NCBI GenBank assembly: GCA_900551615.1 | Contig: URWN01000030.1 | Span: forward strand, 1-16,147 | Length of the DNA stretch: 16,147 bases | Reading direction: 5' to 3' | Source: an uncultured Clostridium sp. | Lineage (GTDB): Bacteria > Bacillota > Clostridia > TANB77 > CAG-508 | Shown: piece by piece, positions 6,413 to 14,666 of the stretch | Position numbering within the stretch: position 1 is the stretch's first letter | How the letters are laid out: the number at the start of each line of letters is the position of its first letter | Notes under the pieces: generated by a model | Told to the model about the DNA's origin: nothing | The model's input: only the letters and a program-made list of their open reading frames with translations | Databases searched by the model: none | Made by a program: the position numbers and the translations under genes

Positions 6413-6757
6413 ATGAAAATTTTTCAAAATAATAGTATTTTTAAAAAGATAGTAATAGTGTTTTTGATTATAATGTCGTTTAGTTTTGTGACACCTAAAA
6501 ATATACAGGCCAAAAGTAGTGATAAGGGAATTGGTGGACAATTACTAGATCCATTATTATCAATGTTTGTTGGACTTGGTGATGGAGCTATATCATTATT
6601 ACAAAAATTAGTGTTGCAAATGGATGGAAGTATGATAGAAGTTGATACTAGTGCTAGTACTTTGGCTAAAATATTAGGAGTAGTAGTGGCCGTTGTAGTA
6701 GTTGTTGGAGGTATTGCGGCATTAGTTGCACTTCCGCGGAGCAGCATTAGCATTTAG
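6413..6757 (+). CDS. N-terminal part of a VirB6-like channel protein (frame broken at its 3' end)
   Basis: The protein has 114 residues; GGGAGG (6397-6402) supports the ATG. Residues 9-30 look like a signal or first membrane segment ending before IQAKSSDKG. A segment SMFVGLGDGAISLLQKLVL follows, then a Val-rich helix (residues 85-108). The frame then ends abruptly with PRSSISI and TAG. The +1 frame continues with another membrane helix and the conserved-looking SPYEIFANQVPLFDVDFFNP, which in related Clostridia loci I believe belongs to the same protein as the GLGDG segment. It is therefore probably the first ninth of one VirB6-like protein of about 1,010 residues. Alternatives are a small separate membrane protein, programmed frameshifting or a sequencing error. 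Confidence 0.65.
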   Translation: MKIFQNNSIFKKIVIVFLIIMSFSFVTPKNIQAKSSDKGIGGQLLDPLLSMFVGLGDGAISLLQKLVLQMDGSMIEVDTSASTLAKILGVVVAVVVVVGGIAALVALPRSSISI

Positions 6758-9440
6758 TACAGTTTTAACAGTGTTAAAGGCTGGGGTAATTGCTGGAATT
6801 GTTACATTTTGTGTTTCTGATTATATAGCAAATGCAACGTTACCGGAAGATTTTGTGTTGCCACAAATAAAACTATCGCCATATGAAATTTTTGCTAATC
6901 AGGTTCCTTTATTTGATGTGGATTTCTTTAATCCAATGGATGATCAGTCAAGAACTGTTGTTACAACACCTTCTAAAACAGAGGAGAAAGAGATAACTTT
7001 AAATTATGAAGAAGTGACAGAAGATAAGAAAGAGTATGCAAAATTTAACTTTGCAGATCATGATTTTAAAGTTGATATAACAAATGCAAAAGAAGCAACA
7101 ACTGCATATGAAGCTGCATTAAGTGATAGTAAGACAGATTTAATTGGTAAAGCTGTATTAGAGTATTTTAAAGATAATGGAGAGAATATAGGAAATAAAA
7201 GTATTAATGGTGAGTATGCAGCATTATATCAGATTAAAACAACTACAGATACATATAAGATAAAACAATATGCAAGTGGTACAGGAAGTGCGATAAAAAC
7301 TACATATGCATATTATAAAACTGTAACTACAGATGCTGAAACTGAAGAGGTTGTATTGGAATCAACGGCAAAACAATTGCAAAGTACAATTTCAACATGG
7401 TATCTGATTTTAAGAAATGTTGCATTGGTTGCTTTATTATCTGTGTTAGTTTATGTAGGTATTAGAATAATTATATCAAGTAGTGCAGGGGACAAGGCTA
7501 AATATAAACAATGGTTGATTGATTGGATTGTTGCAATTTGCTTATTATTTACAATGCATTATATAATGTCATTTTCAAATATATTTGTAAAAAAATTAAC
7601 TAATTTAGTAGATGCAACAGATATTATTGAAAATGGAGATACTTTACCAGATGGAGTTAGTGGAACGGCAGATTCAAATGGTGTGTCAACAAGTAAAGCA
7701 CCACAAGTATTTACAATAGATGATGATACAAAAGTAAAAAAAGCAAAAGAGGTATTAGAATCAGGGGATAATTCAAGTGAGTTCTCAGGATTATTTGTTG
7801 AAGAAAATGGAAAAACAGTATTAAAATGGCCAACAAATAATTTTATGGAACAAGCTAGAATGTTATTACAATATCAAGATAGTGATGATAATGTTACTAA
7901 CTATGCATATGCGTCTATAGGATATAAAATAATATATATTGTATTAGTTTTATATACATTTATATTTGCATTTACATATTTAAAAAGGGTTGTATATATG
8001 TCGTTTTTAACATTAATAGCACCATTAGTAGCATTAACATATCCAATAGATAAGATGAATGATGGACAAGCGCAGGCTTTTAATAAATGGTTTAAGGAAT
8101 ATATATTTAACCTTTTAATACAACCATTACATTTAATATTATATATGGTATTAATTGGTTCAGCATTTGATTTTGCAAGTAAAAATTTATTCTATGTAGT
8201 TATAGCATTAGGATTTATGACACAAGGTGAAAAATTGTTACGTCAATTCTTTGGATTTGAAAAAGCACATACACCAGGATTCTTAGGAGGTCCAGCTGGA
8301 GCTGCTATAATGATGGGTGGAGTTAATAAGTTATTAGGAAAAACACCACTTGGAGGAAAAACATCTAAAGAAATAGGAGGTTCAAGTTCTGAATCAAGTA
8401 GTGATGATGGAAAAATAAATGTTAAAGATGATTTAGATACATCGACGATATATGGTGGCAAAGCATCTGGAATGGTTAATAATATTTTAAATGGAGTGAA
8501 CGGAACGAATGGAAATAGCACTGTAACTTCAAGTGGAAATACGGTTATAAATGGCTTGAATGGAGGAACTTTGTCAGGAGGAGGAGTAAATGTAACTGGA
8601 AGGGGTGCTGGAAATACAGTATTAAATGCAGGAAATGTAAATCTTGCTGGTGGAAATAATCTCAATATTCCAAATTCTGGGGTTTCTAATAACGATAAGA
8701 AGAAACTTAAATTAGGAAAAGGAGTACAAGAAGTTCTTGCAAGGCATGGAGAAAAAATAGTATTAAAATCTAAAAATAGTAAACCTTTAAGATCATTAGC
8801 ACGTGGAGTTGCGGGAGCAGCAGGAGCAGCTACTGCGATGACTGCAGCAGGATTAGTAGGAATAACTTCTGGAGATCCTAGCAAGGCAGCACAATATATG
8901 ACTGGGGCAGCACTTGGAGGATATAAATTTGCAAAAGGATTTGGCGATAAAGCAGCTGACATAGGAGAAAACATAAAGGAAGATACAGACACATTTAAGC
9001 AAGCAGCGTTGCCAGAAGAAGATGTTAAAGAGGAACAAATACAAGAAAATATTAAAGAATCTAGAAATAATATGAAATTACAAAGAGAATTGGCAAAGAG
9101 AACAGGTGGAATGACAGAAGCTAAAGAAGCAATGGATGAAGTTGGAGATGCTTGTGTTAGATATGGATTGTCAGATGCTAGAGATATTGCAACAGCATAT
9201 GAATTGAACAAAAATGGATATGGAACAGAAGATGCAATAAAAACAGTGAAAGCAGTAAAAGATTATGGAAAGAATACAAGTAAATTAGGGCATAAAGATA
9301 GAGAAGATTTCAAGAAAACTATTGAAGATCGTGTTAGAAAACAAATGCCATCAAACGCAAAAGAAAAAGAGGTAAAAGATACTGTAGATGGACTTATTAA
9401 GCAATTTGATAATACAAGTAAAATATATTATAAAGATTAA
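6726..9440 (+). CDS. Large VirB6/TrbL-like polytopic channel protein (main part)
   Basis: The frame opens right after an in-frame TAG (6723-6725). The first start codon is TTG 6726, with only a distant GGAGG (6707-6711, 14 bases away), so independent initiation is doubtful. Visible parts, counting from TTG: a membrane helix (8-30); SPYEIFANQVPLFDVDFF; an external-type Thr/Lys-rich domain (80-220); helices at about 226-250 and 265-285 around a charged GDKAKYK loop; more helices at about 397-420, 427-443, 460-482 and 488-506; a Gly/Asn/Thr-rich linker (about 580-655); an Ala/Gly-rich segment (about 695-740); and a charged, probably coiled C-terminal tail to 904. VirB6/TrbL proteins form the inner-membrane channel. 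The long soluble tail exceeds the usual family length and is presumably cytoplasmic. Confidence 0.8.
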   Translation: MHFRGAALAFSTVLTVLKAGVIAGIVTFCVSDYIANATLPEDFVLPQIKLSPYEIFANQVPLFDVDFFNPMDDQSRTVVTTPSKTEEKEITLNYEEVTEDKKEYAKFNFADHDFKVDITNAKEATTAYEAALSDSKTDLIGKAVLEYFKDNGENIGNKSINGEYAALYQIKTTTDTYKIKQYASGTGSAIKTTYAYYKTVTTDAETEEVVLESTAKQLQSTISTWYLILRNVALVALLSVLVYVGIRIIISSSAGDKAKYKQWLIDWIVAICLLFTMHYIMSFSNIFVKKLTNLVDATDIIENGDTLPDGVSGTADSNGVSTSKAPQVFTIDDDTKVKKAKEVLESGDNSSEFSGLFVEENGKTVLKWPTNNFMEQARMLLQYQDSDDNVTNYAYASIGYKIIYIVLVLYTFIFAFTYLKRVVYMSFLTLIAPLVALTYPIDKMNDGQAQAFNKWFKEYIFNLLIQPLHLILYMVLIGSAFDFASKNLFYVVIALGFMTQGEKLLRQFFGFEKAHTPGFLGGPAGAAIMMGGVNKLLGKTPLGGKTSKEIGGSSSESSSDDGKINVKDDLDTSTIYGGKASGMVNNILNGVNGTNGNSTVTSSGNTVINGLNGGTLSGGGVNVTGRGAGNTVLNAGNVNLAGGNNLNIPNSGVSNNDKKKLKLGKGVQEVLARHGEKIVLKSKNSKPLRSLARGVAGAAGAATAMTAAGLVGITSGDPSKAAQYMTGAALGGYKFAKGFGDKAADIGENIKEDTDTFKQAALPEEDVKEEQIQENIKESRNNMKLQRELAKRTGGMTEAKEAMDEVGDACVRYGLSDARDIATAYELNKNGYGTEDAIKTVKAVKDYGKNTSKLGHKDREDFKKTIEDRVRKQMPSNAKEKEVKDTVDGLIKQFDNTSKIYYKD

Positions 9441-9457
9441 TTAGGAGGGCTATAAAT

Positions 9458-10411
9458 ATGTATAATTTAATTAGATTTTTTAACCAAAATAGGAGGAAGA
9501 TTATAATTATTATACTATTTATAGTCTTTTTGCTTGGAATAATACAATTATTAAATTATTTTGCTAAAAAAGAAAATAATACTAATAATGCTAAAAATGA
9601 AAGTATTGCTGAAAATTTAATTATAAAAAATGAAGTTGTATCACAAAAATCTGCGATTTCAGGAACGAATATTTCTACAAAGAATTTGAAAAAAGATACA
9701 GATGTTATAGGAAAATTTATTGAATATTGTAATTCAAAAAATATAGAGGGAGCATATGAGTTACTTACAGATGAATGTAAAGAAGTAATGTTTCCATCAA
9801 TAGAAGATTTTAATAGAGTATATTATGAACATATTTTTAATAATCAAGCAAGGTCATATACTGTAGAAAATTGGATAAGTAATACATATAAAATAGAATA
9901 TTCAAATGATATTTTGTCAACAGGTAAAATTGACAATGATATAGGACTACTTGATTATATAACTGTTGTTGAAATTAATGGAGAATATAAGCTAAATATA
10001 AATAATTATGTAGGTAGAAGTATACCAAATAAAACAACTGAGATTAAAGATATATTAATAACAATTAATAGTATAGATTCATATATGGATTATGAAATCT
10101 ATAATTTATCAGTTGAAAATAAATCAGATAATACTATTTTACTAGATACTAATGATAGTACAAAATCAGTATATTTACAGGATACAAATGATACAAAATA
10201 TTATTTTTATAATAATGAAGTGATACAAAATAGATTAAAAGTTCAAAGTAAATTAAAAAATACAATAGAAATAAAGTTTATGAATCCATATACATCAGGA
10301 AGAACTATAAAAAAGCTTGTTTTTTCAAATCTAGTATTAAATTATGATGAATATAAGCAAATGGAAGATAAAGCACAATATAATTTTATGGTATTTAATG
10401 TAAATGTTTAA
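9458..10411 (+). CDS. Membrane-anchored NTF2-like (VirB8-like) protein
   Basis: The protein has 317 residues. The ATG is preceded by a GGAGGG site and lies 17 bases after the previous stop. A basic N-terminus is followed by one membrane helix (residues 14-35), giving a single-pass protein with its bulk outside the cell membrane. After an Asn/Lys-rich linker, residues about 82-190 have the pattern of an NTF2-like fold: GKFIEYCNSKNIEGAYELL, then a FPSIEDFNRVYYEHIF helix and a mostly beta remainder. Residues 195-317 look all-beta, like an accessory immunoglobulin-type domain. VirB8 and the Gram-positive TcpC/TraM-type scaffold proteins use an NTF2-like fold in this topology, so I infer a VirB8-type role. 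The assignment rests on predicted fold and context, not on a sequence signature. Confidence 0.65.
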   Translation: MYNLIRFFNQNRRKIIIIILFIVFLLGIIQLLNYFAKKENNTNNAKNESIAENLIIKNEVVSQKSAISGTNISTKNLKKDTDVIGKFIEYCNSKNIEGAYELLTDECKEVMFPSIEDFNRVYYEHIFNNQARSYTVENWISNTYKIEYSNDILSTGKIDNDIGLLDYITVVEINGEYKLNINNYVGRSIPNKTTEIKDILITINSIDSYMDYEIYNLSVENKSDNTILLDTNDSTKSVYLQDTNDTKYYFYNNEVIQNRLKVQSKLKNTIEIKFMNPYTSGRTIKKLVFSNLVLNYDEYKQMEDKAQYNFMVFNVNV

Positions 10412-10445
10412 ATAAGTGATAAATCTTAAAGAAAGGAGGAAATTG

Positions 10446-11984
10446 ATGGAAAAGGAAGAGAATATGGTAAAAAGATTTTTTAAATCAAAAAGAAAAATAG
10501 GCATATTTATACTTGTGCTTTTGGTTATAATTGTAATTGCAAGCCTGCTTTGGTGGAAACATTTTATTATGGATAATGGAAAATGGGACAAAGATGAAAA
10601 AGGAAGACCATCAGAATATACTAATAATGTAAAGATATCTAATGATGTAGATGAAGGCGGAATAACTATAGATAAAGATAAATTAATAAATGAAGCATTA
10701 AAAGATTTAGGATATAAAGATGAAGATATAAAAAAATTTACAGATGAAGAAATTATAGAAAAATTGGGATTAGAAAAAAAATTGGGAAGAAAAATATCTT
10801 CTTTAGATGATGTTACTGCTGCAGAATTGATGTGGTGCACAAATGATTTATATTCAAATTACTTAGATAATGTTGAAGAATTGGAAAAATTATTAAATGC
10901 AGAGATTATAACTCAATATCCAAAGATTAAAAATAATAAAGATAAAGATATATTAGATGGTATTATAGAATTTGAAAGACATGATTCTGAAGGTGGAGTG
11001 AAAAAATTAACTTATATAAAGAAATCTTCTTTTGATGCAATGATTGCGGCTAATGATACAAATGTTGTTAATTATTTTTCTTTAGATGATGATGGAAATG
11101 CTGTATTTGGTGTAATAAATACAGTTACGGAAGAATTTTCAACAAATGATGATGCAGTAAAAACTTCAGATTATTCAGAAAACTTGAAAGATGATGAAAG
11201 TAAAAAAGTAACACATACTGCATCTACAATAACAGTCGATTATAAAAGTGCAGTTTCAAAATATACAATGCCATTTGAATATTTATGGGCTTTGCTAATT
11301 GTTGGTGGAGATAAAGATTTTGTTTTAGAATTAGCTGATTTAGTAGAAGATAGTGAGATTACAATATCTTTATATGATAATATAACAACAACTGTTAATG
11401 AAGAAGTTCATACATATAAAAAAGAAACCAAAACTGTTACTAGTTCATCTGTTCAAGAAGTTAATAATGGACAAGTAACTTATGCGTATAGTACTGGATC
11501 TACAGAGAGTTATAGTACTGATCCAAAGGAATATAAAGTAACTCATACATTTACATATGAGGAAGATAATTTGATGTATGATTTGACTAAGGCAAATGTA
11601 TGGATTGTGGATTATAGTAAAGAATATGATTTTCAAAAAAAGAAAAAAGAAGGTAAACCAGATTCGACTACAATTAATATAGGTGATTCAGAATTTGTTG
11701 AAATTGGTTCTCCGTCATCTACGACTTCAGTAGATAAAAAAACAAAAGATATTATTACAGAGACTTCTCATTATTATATTCATAAAGTTGGGGAGCAACA
11801 GGTAAATACTAGTACAGTGTATAAACAATCATATGTTGCTAAAACACCAAATTGTAAATATAAAGTAGAAAAAGATGATGAAAATCCTAATTTTGTTAAT
11901 ATTTTGTGCAAGAAAGAACATGAGGCGGCTAAAAGATTATTAACAGATACAACAAAAGGTCGGTACACCAAATTGGTTGTTTAA
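10446..11984 (+). CDS. Membrane-anchored extracellular protein, probable N-terminal half of the cell-wall hydrolase
   Basis: I place the start at ATG 10446 (512 residues), 6 bases after AAAGGAGG (10432-10439). An in-frame GTG at 10416 would put the ribosome binding site inside the gene. Residues 18-35 form a membrane helix; the rest is presumably extracellular. It contains an acidic helical part (about 65-150), then long Thr/Ser-rich beta-like segments (HTFTYEEDNLMYDLTKANVW, ETSHYYIHKVG). I recognise no enzymatic domain. The end CKKEHEAAKRLLTDTTKGRYT is cut by an out-of-frame KLVV and TAA, while the +1 frame continues PNWLFKILESSDK. The two pieces most likely form one protein of about 925 residues carrying the hydrolase domains at its C-terminus. 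The break site lies in ACACC, consistent with loss of one AC unit. Confidence 0.7.
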   Translation: MEKEENMVKRFFKSKRKIGIFILVLLVIIVIASLLWWKHFIMDNGKWDKDEKGRPSEYTNNVKISNDVDEGGITIDKDKLINEALKDLGYKDEDIKKFTDEEIIEKLGLEKKLGRKISSLDDVTAAELMWCTNDLYSNYLDNVEELEKLLNAEIITQYPKIKNNKDKDILDGIIEFERHDSEGGVKKLTYIKKSSFDAMIAANDTNVVNYFSLDDDGNAVFGVINTVTEEFSTNDDAVKTSDYSENLKDDESKKVTHTASTITVDYKSAVSKYTMPFEYLWALLIVGGDKDFVLELADLVEDSEITISLYDNITTTVNEEVHTYKKETKTVTSSSVQEVNNGQVTYAYSTGSTESYSTDPKEYKVTHTFTYEEDNLMYDLTKANVWIVDYSKEYDFQKKKKEGKPDSTTINIGDSEFVEIGSPSSTTSVDKKTKDIITETSHYYIHKVGEQQVNTSTVYKQSYVAKTPNCKYKVEKDDENPNFVNILCKKEHEAAKRLLTDTTKGRYTKLVV

Positions 11985-13227
11985 AATATTAGAATCAAGT
12001 GATAAAACTTCTAATATGGTTGATTTGACAAAGTATTTGTTTTATAAGGTTTCTAATATTAGTTTTGGAGTTACAAAATTTGATTTTAGTGAATACGAGG
12101 AAAATTCATTTGTAGACTTAGGTACACCATCTTCTGGTGGAGGCTTATCTTTGACAACACCTAATTTGACTAAAGAAAAATTCAAAGAAGCAATGGAAGC
12201 TTATTCAAAGAAAATTAGTGGAGAAAAAAAGACTAATTTTGATAATAATTTCTTAAAACATGCTGGAGATATTTATGAATGGTCGAAAAAGTATGGTGTT
12301 AATCCCGAATTAGTTATAATTACTGCGGAGACAGAACAAAGTTTTAAAGCTGGAGGAGGTTCTTATAATTATTGGGGAATTGGAGTTACAAATGGTTCTT
12401 CTACAGGTAAATCATTTTCTAGTTTGGAAGATGGTATAAAAGGATATGCAGAAGTAATAAAAAGTTATCAAACAGGATGGAAAGCAACTGAAATAAAAAA
12501 ACGTGCAAAGGAAAGAGAGGCTGCTGGATGTGATCCAACAGGATATGGACAACCTGATACATTATCTGGAATGCAGTCAATATATTCTTCTTTAGGTAAA
12601 CATGTTGAGGGAAGTTCAGGAGCAGGTGGATATTATATAATGGATCCTGCACGTGCAGGAATAACAAAAATATATAAGACACATGCAGAGTTTTTAGCAA
12701 AATGTAAGGATAGTGGAAAAGCAGAACATGCTTATGGAACGATAGCAACAGTTTGGGAACAAGGACAATATACAGCATGGCAGGTTGAACAAAAGTTAAG
12801 TGTTTGGAAAAAAATTTTTGGAAATTATGGTAATTTATCAGTAGGAGGAAACTCAGAAATAGTAGAATTGGCAAAAACAAAGTTAAAGAGTAAGTATGTA
12901 TTAGGAACAAAAGGACCAGATACATTTGACTGTTCAGGATTTGTATATTGGGTGTATAAGCAATTTGGAATAAATGTTCCTGGTTCAACAGATGCATATG
13001 GATCTTATGTAGGAACTAATAAAGAAATAAGCTGGAGTGAAGCACAACCAGGTGATATTTTAATAATATTTAAGTATGAAAGAAACACAACGTATGGGCA
13101 TGCAGCAATATATTTGGGCGATGGCCAATATATACATGCATCTAATCTAAAACCATATCCTCAAGGAGGAGTTAAGATTTCATCAGGTGCTAAAAATACA
13201 TTTAAACATGTATTTAGATTTAAGTAG
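11977..13227 (+). CDS. Glucosaminidase plus NlpC/P60 cell-wall hydrolase (VirB1-like), probable C-terminal half
   Basis: The frame opens upstream of TTG 11977 but no ribosome binding site fits this or the next methionine (12016), so it probably continues the previous gene. Residues about 83-285 form a glucosaminidase/lysozyme-like domain: KKYGVNPELVIITAETEQSF with candidate catalytic Glu118, NYWGIG, and FSSLEDGIKGYAEVI. Residues about 295-416 form an NlpC/P60 endopeptidase with catalytic Cys319 (DCSGF), His375 (GHAAIYLGDG) and third residue His387 (YIHAS). Together they cleave glycan strands and stem peptides. Such bifunctional enzymes are the VirB1 counterpart in Gram-positive conjugation systems, opening peptidoglycan for the channel. 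Both catalytic sites appear intact, so the enzyme part is not decayed. Confidence 0.85.
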   Translation: MFKILESSDKTSNMVDLTKYLFYKVSNISFGVTKFDFSEYEENSFVDLGTPSSGGGLSLTTPNLTKEKFKEAMEAYSKKISGEKKTNFDNNFLKHAGDIYEWSKKYGVNPELVIITAETEQSFKAGGGSYNYWGIGVTNGSSTGKSFSSLEDGIKGYAEVIKSYQTGWKATEIKKRAKEREAAGCDPTGYGQPDTLSGMQSIYSSLGKHVEGSSGAGGYYIMDPARAGITKIYKTHAEFLAKCKDSGKAEHAYGTIATVWEQGQYTAWQVEQKLSVWKKIFGNYGNLSVGGNSEIVELAKTKLKSKYVLGTKGPDTFDCSGFVYWVYKQFGINVPGSTDAYGSYVGTNKEISWSEAQPGDILIIFKYERNTTYGHAAIYLGDGQYIHASNLKPYPQGGVKISSGAKNTFKHVFRFK

Positions 13228-13237
13228 GAGTTAAATA

Positions 13238-14590
13238 ATGGAAAAAATTAAAAAAATTTTAATTATTTTATTTATAATAATTGTTATTTTGATTTTACTA
13301 ATAATTTTCTTATTAAAAAATCAAAAAAATGATGTAAATAATGTAATTGTAGAAGATGATGGTAATGAATTTGGAGAAGAAGTAATTCTTGAAGAAGATA
13401 ATAATGGATATACAGATGTTTCTGATGCTGGTACATTTTTTTCAGTAGTAGATGTTGTAAAAAGATATGAAAAATTATGTAAATTAAACATAGAGTATGC
13501 TAGTTCAGAAGTATATATTAATGAAGATGAGTATTTATTAGATATAAAAAATGAGGAAGATAGGAAAAATGCAATTTATAATTTATTAGATAAACAATAT
13601 GTGAAGAAAAATAAAATAACAACGGCAAATATTGATAAATATGTATATAATATAGATACAGATACAATTTTATTGCCAAAGAGAATGAAAGTAAAATATG
13701 GAACAAAAGTTAATACATATATATATGAAGCATATTTAATAAAAGATAAAGATGTTCAAAATAAATATTTTATTGTTAGAACGAATAATGCTAATCAAAC
13801 ATTTTCTTTAGAATTTGTAAATCAGGATGTTGGAGATATTCTAAATTTAAATATTAATGAAAATAATGATTCTATTGAAAATATGAGATATAACAATTTT
13901 GATATAGATACAATAACAATTGATGAAATAACTCAAAAATATTTTGAAAATTATAAAGAATTGGTTATGATTAAACCGGAGATAATATATGAAAATTATC
14001 TAGAAGATGAATATAAACAGAAGAGATATGGATCTGTGGAAGAGTATAATAAATATGTTAAAAATAATATAGAGCAAATTGAAACGAGTCAAATTACAAA
14101 GTATGTAACAAATGTGACATCAGAAAATAAAATTGAATATGTATGTATGGATCAATATGAAAATACATATATATTTGATGAAGATTCAACTATGCAATAT
14201 AAAATTAAATTTGATAATTATACAATACCTACAGAAAAATTCATATCTACATATAATGAGGCTACTGATGAACAAAAAATACAAATGAATGTTGATAAAT
14301 TTGTACAAATGATTAATAGACAAGATTATAGAACATCTTATGCATTTATAGATGATGGATTTAAAAATAATTATTTTAAAACAAATGAAGAGTTTGAAGA
14401 ATTTATTAAAAATAAATTTTACTTATATAATAGTATTTCTTTTAAATCTATAGATTCTAAAGGAAATAATACTTATGTAGTTAATGTTGAAATTTCTGAT
14501 ATTACGGAAGAAAATTTAGAAAAGAAAGCAGTAACAATAGTTATGCAATTAAAAGATAATATGAATTTTGTAATGGCTTTTGGTATGTAA
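13238..14590 (+). CDS. Membrane-anchored protein with probably three NTF2-like domains (TcpC/VirB8-like)
   Basis: The protein has 450 residues, with TAGGAG upstream of the ATG and only 10 bases from the previous stop. Residues 6-27 form one membrane helix, followed by an acidic linker. Three segments have a similar helix-helix-beta pattern: about 65-205 (VVDVVKRYEKLC...), about 225-340 (ITQKYFENYKELV...GSVEEYNKYVKNNI) and about 350-450 (VDKFVQMINRQDYRTSYAFI...TNEEFEEFIKNKF...). The last is the clearest NTF2-like match. TcpC of Clostridium conjugative plasmids carries two such domains and anchors the channel scaffold; here a third is probable. It ends the machinery operon. Assignment is by predicted fold, topology and context. 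Confidence 0.6.
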   Translation: MEKIKKILIILFIIIVILILLIIFLLKNQKNDVNNVIVEDDGNEFGEEVILEEDNNGYTDVSDAGTFFSVVDVVKRYEKLCKLNIEYASSEVYINEDEYLLDIKNEEDRKNAIYNLLDKQYVKKNKITTANIDKYVYNIDTDTILLPKRMKVKYGTKVNTYIYEAYLIKDKDVQNKYFIVRTNNANQTFSLEFVNQDVGDILNLNINENNDSIENMRYNNFDIDTITIDEITQKYFENYKELVMIKPEIIYENYLEDEYKQKRYGSVEEYNKYVKNNIEQIETSQITKYVTNVTSENKIEYVCMDQYENTYIFDEDSTMQYKIKFDNYTIPTEKFISTYNEATDEQKIQMNVDKFVQMINRQDYRTSYAFIDDGFKNNYFKTNEEFEEFIKNKFYLYNSISFKSIDSKGNNTYVVNVEISDITEENLEKKAVTIVMQLKDNMNFVMAFGM

Positions 14591-14622
14591 TAAAATAAAA
14601 GAACAAATTTTATAAATTGAGG

Positions 14623-14666
14623 TGAACCCAAATTATTAGAGAAAAAAGTTTAATAAGGCGGGTTCA
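14623..14666 (+). promoter_or_regulatory. Inverted repeat interleaved with the operon terminator
   Basis: TGAACCC (14623-14629) is the exact reverse complement of GGGTTCA (14660-14666). The second arm lies in the loop of the hairpin at 14643-14683, so the two pairings are either alternatives or together form an H-type pseudoknot. These are among the few G/C-rich words in this intergenic stretch. No known riboswitch class is recognised. Confidence 0.45.

Noticed and set aside
8243..9211. A 322-codon open frame on the minus strand
   Set aside because: It is a Pro/Ser/Phe-rich antisense shadow of the VirB6-like gene with no ribosome binding site or family resemblance. Its openness follows from the Gly/Ala/Asn-rich codons on the other strand.
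6413..11984. Stop codon reassignment as the cause of the split genes
   Set aside because: The breaks involve frame changes with TAG and TAA in the old frames; reading these as sense would not restore the downstream frame. TGA does not occur inside the long genes, and tryptophan is encoded by TGG.
12419..12997. A 192-codon minus-strand frame across the hydrolase gene
   Set aside because: Leu/His/Phe-rich shadow opposite a gene with intact catalytic motifs; no start signal.
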